DNA from: an uncultured Lachnospiraceae bacterium
Lineage (GTDB): Bacteria; Bacillota; Clostridia; Lachnospirales; Lachnospiraceae
Length of the DNA stretch: 64,000 bases
Reading direction: 5' to 3'
Assembly: GCA_947625135.1 (NCBI GenBank)
Contig: CANQNE010000006.1
Span: 1-64,000, forward strand
Shown here: piece by piece, positions 41,453 through 51,314 of the stretch
Position numbering within the stretch: the stretch's first letter is position 1
Layout of the letters: each line of letters starts with the position of its first letter
The notes under the pieces: model-generated
Told to the model about the DNA's origin: nothing
Database searches by the model: none
Seen by the model: the letters and a program-made list of their open reading frames with translations, nothing else
Made by a program: the position numbers and the translations under genes

Positions 41453-43321
41453 ATGTTATTGGATCAGATCAAAAAAGAAAACGATATTAAAGCCATACCA
41501 AAGGAACAGCTTCCCAAACTGGCGGAAGAGATCCGGGAATTTCTGCTGCAAAGCATCAGCGAGACCGGCGGACATCTGGCATCTAACCTGGGGGCGGTGG
41601 AACTGACGATCGCCATGCACTATGTGTACAATCTGCCGAAGGACAAGCTGATCTGGGACGTGGGGCACCAGTCCTACACCCACAAGATCTTAACAGGCCG
41701 CAGGGAGGAGTTTGCAAAGCTCCGGCAGTTCGGGGGCATCAGCGGGTTCCCCAAGCGCCGGGAAAGCCCCTGTGACAGCTTCAATACAGGACACAGTTCC
41801 ACTTCGCTGTCCGCGGGCATCGGGTTTGTAAAGGCCAGAGAGATCCTTCATGAAGATTATCAGGTGGCCGCTGTGATCGGCGACGGCTCTCTTACAGGCG
41901 GAATGGCTTATGAGGCCATGAACAATGTGTCCTCCCTGAATTCCAATTTTACGATGATCTTAAACGACAATAAAATGTCCATATCAGAAAATATCGGCGC
42001 CATTTCTACCATACTGAACAATGTGCGGACGGCGGAGCCCTATATCAATCTCAAGACCGGGATCGAGACAAGGCTGAACAAGAGCCAGCTTGGAGAACGG
42101 GTAGCAAACCATCTCCGCAATACGAAAAATTCTTTGCGCCAGATGCTGGTGTCCGGCAAGCTCTTTGAAAATATGGGCATCACTTATATCGGCCCCATCG
42201 ATGGACACAACATCGATCAGCTGATCCGGGTGCTGGATCAGGTGCGGAAAATGGATCACAGTGTGATCGTTCATGTACTGACGGAAAAGGGGAAGGGCTA
42301 TGAGCCTGCGGAGCGGCATCCCCGCAGATTCCATGGCACCGATGCTTTCCATATAGAGACGGGGGAACCGAAGGTAAAAAAGGCGAAGGCCACCTATACG
42401 GATGTATTCGGGGCTTCCATCAGAAAACTGGCCGCCGCCGATGAAAGCGTGGTGGCGGTGACGGCCGCTATGCCGGACGGCACCGGACTGTCCCGGTTTG
42501 CCGCCCAGTTCCCGGAGCGGTTCTGCGACGTGGGCATTGCGGAGGAACATGCGGTGACTTTTGCCGCGGCAATGGCGGCGGAAGGACTGAAGCCGGTAGT
42601 GGCAGTGTATTCCTCCTTTTTACAGCGGGCTTACGACCAGATCCTTCACGACGTATGTATGCAGCGGCTTCCGGTAGTATTTGCCATTGACCGCGCCGGG
42701 ATCGTGGGAAAGGACGGGGAGACGCATCAGGGGGCATTTGACCTGTCTTATCTGTCCATGATGCCGGAGATGACGGTGATGGCGCCCAAAAATAAATGGG
42801 AGCTTCATGATATGCTGAAATTTGCCGTGAATTTTGACGGCCCTGTGGCAGTGCGGTACCCCAGAGGGACGGCTTACGACGGACTTAAGGAAATGCGCAG
42901 CCCGATTGTGTACGGAAAGGGAGAAGTGCTTTACCGCGGCGATGCGATTGCGATTTTTGCGGTGGGCGGAATGATTCCGGAAGCCCTTAAGGTACGGCAG
43001 AGGCTGGAGGAAGAGGGAATTACCTGTACCGTTGTCAATCCCCGGTTCGTCAAGCCGCTTGATGAGGATCTCTGCATGGAAATAGCGGGCAGCCATAAGC
43101 TGGTAGTGACGATGGAAGAAAATGTGGAGACAGGAGGATTCGGACAGCGTCTCTCAGCGCTGCTGCAGAAGAAGGGGATCGGAACGCCGGTAGAAGTGGT
43201 GGCGATCCCGGATTGCTTTGTAGAGCATGGAGCGGTGGATGTGCTGAAGGAGAAGCTGGGCATGGACGAAAGCTCCGTTGCCGGGCGGGCGCTTGCGGCT
43301 TATAAGAAACTGGGACGATAA
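41453..43321 (+). CDS. dxs: 1-deoxy-D-xylulose-5-phosphate synthase
   Basis: The 622-residue, thiamine-diphosphate-dependent enzyme condenses pyruvate and glyceraldehyde-3-phosphate in the first step of the MEP pathway. TPP binding is seen in VIGDGSLTGGMAYEAMNN (about 145-162), the conserved histidines in GHQSYTHKIL and the transketolase signature AIDRAGIVGKDGETHQG. ATG 41453 follows AGGTGA; the in-frame GTG 41444 is less likely. It sits between ispA and tlyA in the usual order for Firmicutes. Confidence 0.95.
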   Translation: MLLDQIKKENDIKAIPKEQLPKLAEEIREFLLQSISETGGHLASNLGAVELTIAMHYVYNLPKDKLIWDVGHQSYTHKILTGRREEFAKLRQFGGISGFPKRRESPCDSFNTGHSSTSLSAGIGFVKAREILHEDYQVAAVIGDGSLTGGMAYEAMNNVSSLNSNFTMILNDNKMSISENIGAISTILNNVRTAEPYINLKTGIETRLNKSQLGERVANHLRNTKNSLRQMLVSGKLFENMGITYIGPIDGHNIDQLIRVLDQVRKMDHSVIVHVLTEKGKGYEPAERHPRRFHGTDAFHIETGEPKVKKAKATYTDVFGASIRKLAAADESVVAVTAAMPDGTGLSRFAAQFPERFCDVGIAEEHAVTFAAAMAAEGLKPVVAVYSSFLQRAYDQILHDVCMQRLPVVFAIDRAGIVGKDGETHQGAFDLSYLSMMPEMTVMAPKNKWELHDMLKFAVNFDGPVAVRYPRGTAYDGLKEMRSPIVYGKGEVLYRGDAIAIFAVGGMIPEALKVRQRLEEEGITCTVVNPRFVKPLDEDLCMEIAGSHKLVVTMEENVETGGFGQRLSALLQKKGIGTPVEVVAIPDCFVEHGAVDVLKEKLGMDESSVAGRALAAYKKLGR

Positions 43322-43351
43322 GCGACGGATCGTCTGAAATGGAAGGATCGT

Positions 43352-44161
43352 ATGAAAGAGCGTTTGGATGTGCTTCTGGTGAACCGCGGACTGGCGGAAT
43401 CACGGGAAAAGGCAAAGGCAGTGATCATGGCCGGCGGCGTGTTTGTGAACGGCCAGCGGGAAGACAAGGCCGGCGCCTTTGTAGAGGACAAGGCGGAGAT
43501 CGAGCTGAGAGGAAAAGTACAAAAATATGTGAGCCGGGGCGGCCTGAAGCTGGAAAAGGCAATGAGCCGGTTCGCGGTTTCTCTGAAAGATAAGGTCTGC
43601 ATGGATGTAGGCGCTTCCACCGGCGGATTTACAGATTGTATGCTGCAAAACGGCGCGAAGAAAGTATTTTCAGTGGATGTAGGACACGGTCAGCTGGCAT
43701 GGAAGCTGCGAAATGACCAGCGGGTGGTATGTATGGAAAAGACCAACATCCGCTATGTGACGCCGGAAGAGGTTGGAGAACCTGTTTCCTTTGCATCCAT
43801 TGATGTTTCCTTTATTTCCCTTGTTCTTGTGCTGCCGCCTGTGAAGATGCTGCTTGCAGAGGACGGTCAGGTGGTCTGTCTGATCAAACCTCAGTTTGAG
43901 GCGGGGCGTGAGAAGGTAGGAAAGAAGGGCGTGGTCCGTGATCCAAAGGTACATCTGGAGGTGATCCAAAAGGTAGTGGACTTTGCCCTGTCCATCGGGT
44001 TTTCGGTACTTGGCGTGGAGTTTTCTCCCATCAAGGGGCCGGAAGGAAATATCGAATATCTGCTGCATCTGCAAAAAACGGACAGAGACACGGGGGAATG
44101 TCTGCTGCTCCCGGATGCAGAAGAGGAGACGGTAAGGCAGGCCCACAGCCTGCTGGACTGA
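43352..44161 (+). CDS. tlyA: TlyA-type rRNA 2'-O-methyltransferase
   Basis: A 269-residue protein with an S4 RNA-binding domain (about 3-62; RLDVLLVNRGLAESREKAK) and an FtsJ-like SAM methyltransferase domain (about 80-269; DVGASTGGFTDCML as the SAM motif, FASIDVSFISL as the catalytic segment). TlyA methylates 16S and 23S rRNA; in Firmicutes homologues, often labelled hemolysin-like, the same role is likely. GGAAGGATCGT lies before ATG 43352. Confidence 0.93.
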   Translation: MKERLDVLLVNRGLAESREKAKAVIMAGGVFVNGQREDKAGAFVEDKAEIELRGKVQKYVSRGGLKLEKAMSRFAVSLKDKVCMDVGASTGGFTDCMLQNGAKKVFSVDVGHGQLAWKLRNDQRVVCMEKTNIRYVTPEEVGEPVSFASIDVSFISLVLVLPPVKMLLAEDGQVVCLIKPQFEAGREKVGKKGVVRDPKVHLEVIQKVVDFALSIGFSVLGVEFSPIKGPEGNIEYLLHLQKTDRDTGECLLLPDAEEETVRQAHSLLD

Positions 44162-44216
44162 ACGGGCAACGGCAGGAGGCTGTCAAAGGTTGTCCCTGTG
44201 AGCGGAGGAGAAGGAC

Positions 44217-45077
44217 TTGAAGCACTTTTATATTGTGACAAACAGCCAGAAAGATAAAGACCTGCGGGTGACGGAGGCGCTCCGGCGCTATCTGACCGAG
44301 AAGGGCGCCGTGTGTACCATCCAGCATGGAGAACAGCTGGAAAGGGAGTACACGGATATCGCTCAGATCCCCAAGGAGGTAGAATGTGTGCTGGTGCTTG
44401 GCGGCGACGGTACGCTGATCCAGGCCGCCCGGGACGTGGTGGCAAGGGAGATCCCGCTGATCGGCGTGAATATGGGAACCATGGGTTATCTTGCGGAGGT
44501 GGAGGAATCAGCGTTATACCCTGCGCTGGATCGGCTCATGGAAGACCGGTACGAGATCGAAAAGCGGATGATGCTCTCCGGGCAGATTTTTTGCAGGGAC
44601 GGCAGAACGTACCAGCCGGAGCTGGCTTTGAACGATATTGTCATCGGCAGGCGGGGGACGCTGCAGATGATCGATTTTAAGATATTTGTAAACGGAGAAC
44701 CTTTGTATACTTACGGCGCGGACGGGATCATCATTTCCACCCCTACCGGTTCCACCGGTTACAGCCTGTCGGCGGGCGGCCCTATTATCTCGCCGAAGGC
44801 ATCCATGATGCTGATCACGCCCATTTGTCCCCATACCCTGAATACCCGCAGCATCGTGCTTCCTCCCGAAGACGAGATCATGGTGGAGCTGGGCCCGGGA
44901 CGGAAGCGGGAGTCGGAATACGGGGAGATCTCCTTTGACGGAACGGCCAGCTGTCCTGTTTCCAGCGGAGACCGGATCGTGATCCGCTGCGCAAAGCAGA
45001 AGACGAATTTTATCAAGCTCAATAAAGACAGTTTTTTGGAAAATCTGCGGAAAAAGTTCAGTGAAGGCGGAAAGTAG
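44217..45077 (+). CDS. nadK: NAD kinase
   Basis: A 286-residue enzyme that phosphorylates NAD to NADP. The GGDGT motif (VLVLGGDGTLIQAAR, about 60-74), the NDIVI segment and the GADGIIISTPTGSTGYSLSAGGPI region are intact. Translation starts at TTG 44217, with GGAGGAGAAGGAC just before; no in-frame ATG gives the conserved first strand (HFYIVTN). NADP supply would also serve the aldo/keto reductases of this genome. Confidence 0.94.
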   Translation: MKHFYIVTNSQKDKDLRVTEALRRYLTEKGAVCTIQHGEQLEREYTDIAQIPKEVECVLVLGGDGTLIQAARDVVAREIPLIGVNMGTMGYLAEVEESALYPALDRLMEDRYEIEKRMMLSGQIFCRDGRTYQPELALNDIVIGRRGTLQMIDFKIFVNGEPLYTYGADGIIISTPTGSTGYSLSAGGPIISPKASMMLITPICPHTLNTRSIVLPPEDEIMVELGPGRKRESEYGEISFDGTASCPVSSGDRIVIRCAKQKTNFIKLNKDSFLENLRKKFSEGGK

Positions 45078-45106
45078 AGGCCGAAATGGCAAAGCGGGGG
45101 ATTTGA

Positions 45107-45556
45107 ATGAAGAACAATCGTCAGAATCGGATCTTGGAGCTGATCAGGGATCAGCAGATAGAAACACAGGAGGAACTTGCCAGAAAGCTGCAGGAGGAGG
45201 GATTTTCCGTCACTCAGGCAACGGTGTCCAGAGACATCAGGCAGCTGCAGCTGACAAAGGTGTCTCACGTACATGGCAAACAGTACTATGCGCTGGCACA
45301 GTCAAATGAAAGCCGATTCAACAGCAAATACATCCGGGTTCTGAAGGACGGCTATATCAGTGGACAGACGGCTCAGAATCTCATTGTGATCCGGACGGTG
45401 GCAGGCATGGCTATGGCGGTAGCCGCAGCCATCGACGCGCTGGCGCTGCAGAATGTGCTGGGCTGCATTGCCGGCGACGACACCATCTTCTGCGCGGTCA
45501 GCGACGCGAAAGCCGCGGCCGCCGTGCTGGAGGAAATGCAGAAACTGGTTTTGTAG
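45107..45556 (+). CDS. argR: Arginine repressor
   Basis: A 149-residue regulator with an N-terminal winged helix (NRQNRILELIRDQQIETQEE, then FSVTQATVSRDIRQL) and a C-terminal oligomerisation/arginine-binding domain (about 80-149; GCIAGDDTIFCAV). It probably controls arginine genes elsewhere. Its position between nadK and recN is conserved in Firmicutes. Confidence 0.94.
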   Translation: MKNNRQNRILELIRDQQIETQEELARKLQEEGFSVTQATVSRDIRQLQLTKVSHVHGKQYYALAQSNESRFNSKYIRVLKDGYISGQTAQNLIVIRTVAGMAMAVAAAIDALALQNVLGCIAGDDTIFCAVSDAKAAAAVLEEMQKLVL

Positions 45557-45579
45557 AAAACTACAGAATGGAGACCAAC

Positions 45580-47280
45580 ATGCTCTTAAATTTACATGTA
45601 AAAAATCTTGCCCTGATCCATGAGGCGGATGTATATTTTGGAGAAGGATTGAACATCCTTACCGGAGAGACAGGCGCCGGAAAATCTATTATCATCGGTT
45701 CCATCAATCTGGCGCTGGGTGCAAAGATTCCAAGAGAGCTGCTGCCAAAGGATGGGCAGGACGCTTTTGTGGAGCTGGTATTCGACGTTGACAAGGAAGA
45801 ACAGCAGGAGGCGCTGAAAGCGCTGGGGCTGGAAACAGATCAGGGACAGCTTGTACTGACCCGCCGAATCACAGGCGGCCGCAGCATTTCCAAGATCAAC
45901 GGGCAGACAGCCAGCACCGGGCTTCTCAGGGAAGCGGCGTCAGTGCTTCTGGATATGCACGGTCAGCATGAACATCAGTCATTATTATACAAAAAAAAGC
46001 ATTTGGAGATACTGGATGCTTATGGAAAAGAGGAAATAGGGCCCCAGAAAGAAAAAATGGCGGTGCTGTGCCGGCAGTACAGACAGGCAAAGGCGGCGCT
46101 GGACGATTTCTCCATTGACGAGGAGCAGCGGAAGCGGGAGATCTCTTTTGCGGAGTATGAGATCAATGAAATTGAGACCGCCGCGCCGGAGGTGGGAGAA
46201 GATGAACGGCTGGAGGCGCTGTACCGGAAGCTGGCAAACGGCAAGCGCATTACGGAGGCGGTACAGAGCGCGTATCTGCTCGCAGGCTATGACGGCGGCG
46301 GCGCGGGAGAACAGATGGGCCGGGTGTGCCATCAGCTTTCTCAGGTGGCAGAATACGATCAGGAGCTTTCGCAGCTTTCCGGGCAGGCGGAGGAGCTTGA
46401 CAATCTGCTGAACGATTTTAACCGGGAGCTTGCGTCTTATCAGCAGAACATGCAGTTTGGCGAGGAAGAATTTTACAGGACGGAAAAACGGCTGGATGAG
46501 CTGAATCATATCAAGTCCAAATATGGACAGACCATCGGGGATGTGCTGAATTATCTGGCGGCCAAGCGGCAGCGGCTTTCGGATCTGCAGGATTATGAGG
46601 AAAAACGCCAGTCTCTGTATCAGGACGCCGCCAATAAGGCGAAGCAGTGCGGGGCGCAGGCGGAAGTCCTGACGGCGCTGCGCAAAAAGACGGCCAAAGC
46701 GCTGACAGCCCGGATCCGGCAGGAGCTTGGGGATCTGAACTTTCTGCACGTTGGCTTCGACATGGAATGGAATCAGCTGGATCATTTTACCGAAAACGGC
46801 GTGGACGAAGGGGAATTTTTCATCAGCACCAATCCGGGAGAACCGAAGCGGCCCCTTGGCGCCGTGGCCTCCGGAGGCGAGCTGTCCCGGATCATGCTGG
46901 CGATCAAGGTGGCGCTGGCGGAAAAGGACGCTGTGGGAACCCTTGTTTTTGACGAGATCGACACGGGGATCAGCGGGAGAACCGCCCAGAAGGTATCAGA
47001 AAAAATGGCGAAGATCGCCGGAACCCATCAGGTGATCTGTATTACCCACCTTCCTCAGATCGCGGCCATGGCGGATCAGCATTTTTTCATCGAAAAAAAT
47101 GTGAGAGCGGGAGAGACGGAGACCGGCATCCGGAAGCTGGAACAGGGAGAGGTTATCGAAGAACTTTCCAGAATGTTGGGAGGCGCCAGGATCACGGAAG
47201 CCGTAAAGAACAATGCGCTGGAAATGAAAAAATTAGCAGAAACGACAAAATTATTGCAGATTGAAAATCAGGATTTCTAA
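45580..47280 (+). CDS. recN: DNA repair ATPase RecN
   Basis: A 566-residue SMC-like protein for double-strand break repair. Walker A is TGETGAGKSIII (about 28-39), the coiled-coil region spans about 155-365, and the C-terminal half holds the signature ASGGELSRIMLAIK and Walker B TLVFDEIDTGISG. ATG 45580 is preferred because GGAGA lies five bases upstream; ATG 45568 overlaps that site. A terminator follows 18 bases after the stop. Confidence 0.95.
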   Translation: MLLNLHVKNLALIHEADVYFGEGLNILTGETGAGKSIIIGSINLALGAKIPRELLPKDGQDAFVELVFDVDKEEQQEALKALGLETDQGQLVLTRRITGGRSISKINGQTASTGLLREAASVLLDMHGQHEHQSLLYKKKHLEILDAYGKEEIGPQKEKMAVLCRQYRQAKAALDDFSIDEEQRKREISFAEYEINEIETAAPEVGEDERLEALYRKLANGKRITEAVQSAYLLAGYDGGGAGEQMGRVCHQLSQVAEYDQELSQLSGQAEELDNLLNDFNRELASYQQNMQFGEEEFYRTEKRLDELNHIKSKYGQTIGDVLNYLAAKRQRLSDLQDYEEKRQSLYQDAANKAKQCGAQAEVLTALRKKTAKALTARIRQELGDLNFLHVGFDMEWNQLDHFTENGVDEGEFFISTNPGEPKRPLGAVASGGELSRIMLAIKVALAEKDAVGTLVFDEIDTGISGRTAQKVSEKMAKIAGTHQVICITHLPQIAAMADQHFFIEKNVRAGETETGIRKLEQGEVIEELSRMLGGARITEAVKNNALEMKKLAETTKLLQIENQDF

Positions 47281-47297
47281 CATACTAAAAGCAGAAG

Positions 47298-47322
47298 AGG
47301 ATGTGGTAACACATCCTTTTTT
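47298..47322 (+). terminator. Terminator of the xseA-recN operon
   Basis: AGGATGTG-GTAA-CACATCCT followed by TTTTT. A second inverted repeat (AAAGCCCTG/CAGGGCTTT, 47362-47370 and 47393-47401) follows but has no U-tract. Confidence 0.88.
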
Positions 47323-47462
47323 GTGTCATAAGAGGTTCTGATGAATTTCCCATGACATAAAAAAGCCCTGCCGGGCGGGACGCGCATCAGATCAGGGCTT
47401 TAGACATCCCGGCGTGCGGCGCCTCGGGATCGAGGGGCCGGAAATCGGAAAGGAGAGAGATC

Positions 47463-48677
47463 ATGGATATACAGAAGAGATACAGACGGGTACTGTTGGG
47501 CGTACTCGCAGTCAGTGTCGCCCTTCTTGCCGGTCTGCTGTATGTGGAGAAGAAGGGGAACGACATACCGGATGAGATCAGCGTCTTTGCGGGAGAAACC
47601 CTTTCTGAAGGCTATGATGTCCTTACGGAGGGAGCGGAGCCTGCCTTTGAGAACCGGGAGCCGGGCAGCTATCAGGTGGACTATAAGCTGTTTGGACTGC
47701 TTCCGTTAAAGACGGTTTCTGTAGACGTGGTACAGCGGCAGGTGGTGATCCCGTGTGGGGAGCCGGCCGGCATTTATGTGGAGACCGACGGCGTACTGGT
47801 GATCGATACCGGGGAGATCACCGGCAAGGACGGACTGCAGAAGAATCCCGCAGGCGCGATCATACGGAAAGGAGATTATATTACTTCTGTAAACGGTGAG
47901 AAGATCGGCAGAAAAGCGGATCTCATAGAAGCAGTGGCACAGAGTGGCGGAAAGGAGCTGATACTGGGAATCCGCAGGAACGGAGAAGAATTTCAGGTAC
48001 GGGTATTTCCCGCGGAGGTATCGCCCGGTGAATACAAGCTGGGTATCTGGATCAGGGACAACACCCAGGGCATCGGCATCGTCACTTATGTGACCCCGGA
48101 CGGGCGGTTCGGCGCATTGGGCCACGGCATCAGTGATACGGACACGGAGAGCCTGCTGGAGACCTCCCGGGGCCTGCTCTACGATACCAATATTCTGTCG
48201 GTGATCAAAGGGCAGGAGGGCGATCCTGGCGAATTGGTGGGCTATATTGACTACCACGCCAGCCATGTAAGGGGAAGGATTGACGACAATACGTCGGAAG
48301 GAATCTTCGGCGCGGCAAACGAGACGATGATGCAGGAGGTATCGGCGCAGCCCATGCAGATCTGTCTGAAGCAGGATATTCAGACAGGCCCCGCCACCAT
48401 CCTTACAAGCATTGACGGAGAAGTGGCGGAGTACAATGTGGAGATCGAATCTGTCAACCTGTCGGACAAGGATGAGAACAAAGGCATGATCATCCGGGTA
48501 ACGGATGAAAAGCTGCTGGAAAAGACCGGCGGCATCGTGCAGGGAATGAGCGGGAGCCCCATCATGCAGAACGGAAAAGTAGTAGGCGCGGTGACCCATG
48601 TCTTTGTAAAAGACTCCGCAAAAGGATTTGGCATTTTTATAGAGAATATGTTGAAATCTGACCGTAAAGGTTGTTAA
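47463..48677 (+). CDS. spoIVB: SpoIVB serine peptidase
   Basis: The 404-residue protease is secreted from the forespore and triggers sigma-K activation in the mother cell. It has one N-terminal membrane helix (about 10-28), a PDZ domain (about 120-180; GAIIRKGDYITSVNG) and an S55 peptidase domain with the catalytic His in FGALGHGISD (His221) and Ser in GMSGSPIMQ (Ser365 likely). AAGGAGAGAGATC precedes ATG 47463. It lies directly before spo0A, the order conserved among spore formers. Confidence 0.95.
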   Translation: MDIQKRYRRVLLGVLAVSVALLAGLLYVEKKGNDIPDEISVFAGETLSEGYDVLTEGAEPAFENREPGSYQVDYKLFGLLPLKTVSVDVVQRQVVIPCGEPAGIYVETDGVLVIDTGEITGKDGLQKNPAGAIIRKGDYITSVNGEKIGRKADLIEAVAQSGGKELILGIRRNGEEFQVRVFPAEVSPGEYKLGIWIRDNTQGIGIVTYVTPDGRFGALGHGISDTDTESLLETSRGLLYDTNILSVIKGQEGDPGELVGYIDYHASHVRGRIDDNTSEGIFGAANETMMQEVSAQPMQICLKQDIQTGPATILTSIDGEVAEYNVEIESVNLSDKDENKGMIIRVTDEKLLEKTGGIVQGMSGSPIMQNGKVVGAVTHVFVKDSAKGFGIFIENMLKSDRKGC

Positions 48678-48757
48678 GTGTTGCTTCTTTTTGACAAAAA
48701 AATGCAAAAAAAGTAAAAATAAAGAAAGTTTATGTACTTTTTCAGCCAACTGTAACC

Positions 48758-48786
48758 TTGAAGTAACTCCTCTGCAAATTGATAAT
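48758..48786 (+). promoter_or_regulatory. Possible promoter of spo0A
   Basis: TTGAAG (48758-48763), 17 bases, GATAAT (48781-48786). About 65 bases upstream, TTTGACAA (48689-48696) is one base from an inverted 0A-box core, possibly autoregulatory; no convincing sigma-H element was found. Confidence 0.45.
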
Positions 48787-48833
48787 ACTATTAGTTTCTA
48801 AAACTGACAAAATAATTTCAATAGGAGGGGCAA

Positions 48834-49631
48834 ATGGATAAGTTAAATATAGCGATTGCTGACGACAATGAGGACACTTTGAAGCTGTTGAATGAAATGT
48901 TGTCAAAAGAAGAAGATCTGCAGGTAGTGGGCTCTGCAAATAACGGGGAAGACGCGTACAGCCTGATCAAACAGAAGAAGCCGGATGTGGTACTGCTGGA
49001 TCTGGTGATGCCCAAAATGGACGCCATCAGCGTGATGGAGCGGATCCAGGAGGACAAAGAGATCCAGTCGCCGCCGGACTTTATCGTACTGTCTGCCATC
49101 GGGCAGGAATCGGTGACGGAGATCGCCATGAATTTCGGCGCAAAATTTTATATGATGAAGCCTTTTGACAACAAAACCGTGGTAAACCGCATTAAGAATA
49201 TCAAGCGGCCCCAGTCCATGATGAAGCGGCGGACAGGCCTGCACGCCATGGAATATCAGGAGGCGGAGGAAAAGCCGAATCTGGAAGCGGAGGTTACCGA
49301 TATCATCCATGAGATCGGCGTGCCGGCGCACATCAAAGGGTATCAGTATCTGCGGGACGCCATTATCATGTCCGTGAATGATATCGAGATGCTGGGTTCC
49401 ATCACCAAGATCCTGTATCCCACCATTGCCAAAATGCACCAGACCACACCCAGTCGCGTGGAGCGGGCCATCCGCCACGCCATTGAGGTGGCCTGGAGCA
49501 GGGGCAAGATGGATACCATTGACGCGCTGTTCGGCTACACCATCAACAACGGGAAGGGAAAACCCACCAATTCAGAGTTTGTGGCGCTGATCGCGGATAA
49601 GATCCGTCTGGAACATAAAAACAGGCGGTAA
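48834..49631 (+). CDS. spo0A: Sporulation master regulator Spo0A
   Basis: A 265-residue response regulator: receiver domain (about 1-125; [10 protein letters not shown] acidic pocket, [12 protein letters not shown] with the phosphorylated Asp near residue 56, KPFDNK with the conserved Lys) and the Spo0A DNA-binding domain (about 150-265; [20 protein letters not shown]). It decides entry into sporulation. ATAGGAGGGGCAA precedes ATG 48834. The window also encodes a second protein with only this DNA-binding domain at 22945. Confidence 0.97.
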   Translation: MDKLNIAIADDNEDTLKLLNEMLSKEEDLQVVGSANNGEDAYSLIKQKKPDVVLLDLVMPKMDAISVMERIQEDKEIQSPPDFIVLSAIGQESVTEIAMNFGAKFYMMKPFDNKTVVNRIKNIKRPQSMMKRRTGLHAMEYQEAEEKPNLEAEVTDIIHEIGVPAHIKGYQYLRDAIIMSVNDIEMLGSITKILYPTIAKMHQTTPSRVERAIRHAIEVAWSRGKMDTIDALFGYTINNGKGKPTNSEFVALIADKIRLEHKNRR

Positions 49632-49757
49632 GGTTATGCAAAGTTTGCGCCGAAAATGCAGAAAATACTTTTATTCATGAATAAAATGTTGTATAATACA
49701 TGTAAACCCGATTTTGGAATAAATTGACTGTGAGGACAGAGGGACAGGAGGGGTTTC

Positions 49758-51194
49758 ATGAAAAAAGTATTGTTTGTTGCTTCTGAGTCGGTACCCTTTA
49801 TCAAAACGGGCGGTCTGGCGGATGTGGTCGGATCCCTGCCCAAGTATTTTGATAAAGAAGAGTACGATGTGCGAGTGATTCTTCCCAAGTACCAGTGTAT
49901 GAAAGAAGAATGGAAAAACCAGATGAAATATAAAGCCCATTTTTATATGAATCTGGCATGGAGGACCCAGTATGTAGGCGTGCTGGAGCTGGAATATGAG
50001 GGGATTCCCTTTTACTTTATCGACAATGAATATTATTTTTCGGGGATGCAGCCTTACGGCAATATTTATGAAGATGTGGAGAAATTCGCGTTTTTCTCAA
50101 AAGCAGTGCTGTCCGCCCTGCCCACGCTGGATTTTAAACCGGATATCATTCACTGCCACGACTGGCAGACCGGCCTGATCCCCGTATTTTTGAAGGATCG
50201 TTTCCGGGACAATGAATTTTACTGGAACATCAGATCCATCATGACCATTCATAACTTGAAATTTCAGGGGATATGGGATATCAAGACTATTCGGGATATC
50301 ACCGGCCTTCCGGAGTATTATTTTACCCCGGATAAACTGGAATTCAAAAAAGATGCAAACTACTTAAAGGGCGGTATTGTCTACGCGGATCTGGTGACTA
50401 CGGTGAGCCGCACTTATGCGGAGGAGATCAAAGATCCTTTCTACGGCGAGGGGCTGGACGGTCTTATGCGGGCCCGCTCAAATTGTCTCACCGGCATTGT
50501 CAACGGCATCGATTATGAGGAATATGATCCCCGGACAGACGCCTTTATCGTGCAGAATTACGACGTGGACAATTTCAGAAAAGAAAAGATCAAGAACAAG
50601 AGAGCACTTCAGGAGGAGCTTGGCCTTCCCCGGGATGATAAGAAATTTATGATAGGAATCGTGTCCCGGCTCACGGATCAGAAAGGCTTCGACCTGATCG
50701 CATATATCATGGATGAGCTGTGTCAGGAGGATATTCAGCTGGTTGTGCTGGGAACAGGCGAAGAGAAATATGAGAACATGTTCCGGCATTTTGACTGGAA
50801 ATATCATGACAAGGTCAGAGCAAACATATACTATTCGGAGGCCATGTCCCACAAGGTATACGCTTCCTGCGACGCCTTTCTCATGCCGTCGCTGTTTGAG
50901 CCCTGCGGGCTGAGCCAGCTGATGAGCCTGCGGTACGGAACGGTTCCCATCGTCCGGGAGACAGGCGGCCTGAAGGACACGGTAGAGCCTTACAACGAAT
51001 ATGAAAAGACAGGCACAGGATTTGGCTTCTGCAACTACAACGCACATGAAATGCTGGGCATCATACGCTATGCCAAAAGCATTTATGAGACAAAGAAGCG
51101 GGATTGGAACAAGATCGTGGAGCGTGGCATGAAAGCGGACTTCTCATGGAACTCCTCCGCAAAACAGTACGAAGAAATCTATAAAAATTTGTAA
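49758..51194 (+). CDS. glgA: Glycogen synthase
   Basis: A 478-residue ADP-glucose-dependent glycosyltransferase of family GT5. The ADP-glucose motif KTGGLADVVGSLPK (about 16-29) and the C-terminal MPSLFEPCGLSQL acid/base region are intact; the C-terminal half is the GT1-type Rossmann domain. ACAGGAGGGGTTTC precedes ATG 49758. No other glycogen gene is nearby; a TATAAT at 49692 may be its promoter but no clear -35 is seen. Confidence 0.95.
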   Translation: MKKVLFVASESVPFIKTGGLADVVGSLPKYFDKEEYDVRVILPKYQCMKEEWKNQMKYKAHFYMNLAWRTQYVGVLELEYEGIPFYFIDNEYYFSGMQPYGNIYEDVEKFAFFSKAVLSALPTLDFKPDIIHCHDWQTGLIPVFLKDRFRDNEFYWNIRSIMTIHNLKFQGIWDIKTIRDITGLPEYYFTPDKLEFKKDANYLKGGIVYADLVTTVSRTYAEEIKDPFYGEGLDGLMRARSNCLTGIVNGIDYEEYDPRTDAFIVQNYDVDNFRKEKIKNKRALQEELGLPRDDKKFMIGIVSRLTDQKGFDLIAYIMDELCQEDIQLVVLGTGEEKYENMFRHFDWKYHDKVRANIYYSEAMSHKVYASCDAFLMPSLFEPCGLSQLMSLRYGTVPIVRETGGLKDTVEPYNEYEKTGTGFGFCNYNAHEMLGIIRYAKSIYETKKRDWNKIVERGMKADFSWNSSAKQYEEIYKNL

Positions 51195-51216
51195 TACAAG
51201 AACGGACAGCAGGAAG

Positions 51217-51259
51217 AAAAAGGGCGCCCCAGGGTTATCATCGCAGGGGGCCCTTTTTT
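51217..51259 (+). terminator. Terminator of glgA
   Basis: AAAAAGGGCGCCCC pairs, with one bulge, with GGGGGCCC and the T-run at 51254-51259. Confidence 0.85.
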
Positions 51260-51314
51260 ATGAACAGGACAGCTCATACAAGCAGCTGCCGGCGGGAAGA
51301 AGGGATCGAAACCC

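Noticed and set aside
47362-47401. Second terminator after recN
   Set aside because: Nine-base arms are perfect but the loop is 22 bases and no U-tract follows; recorded only in the note to the terminator at 47298.
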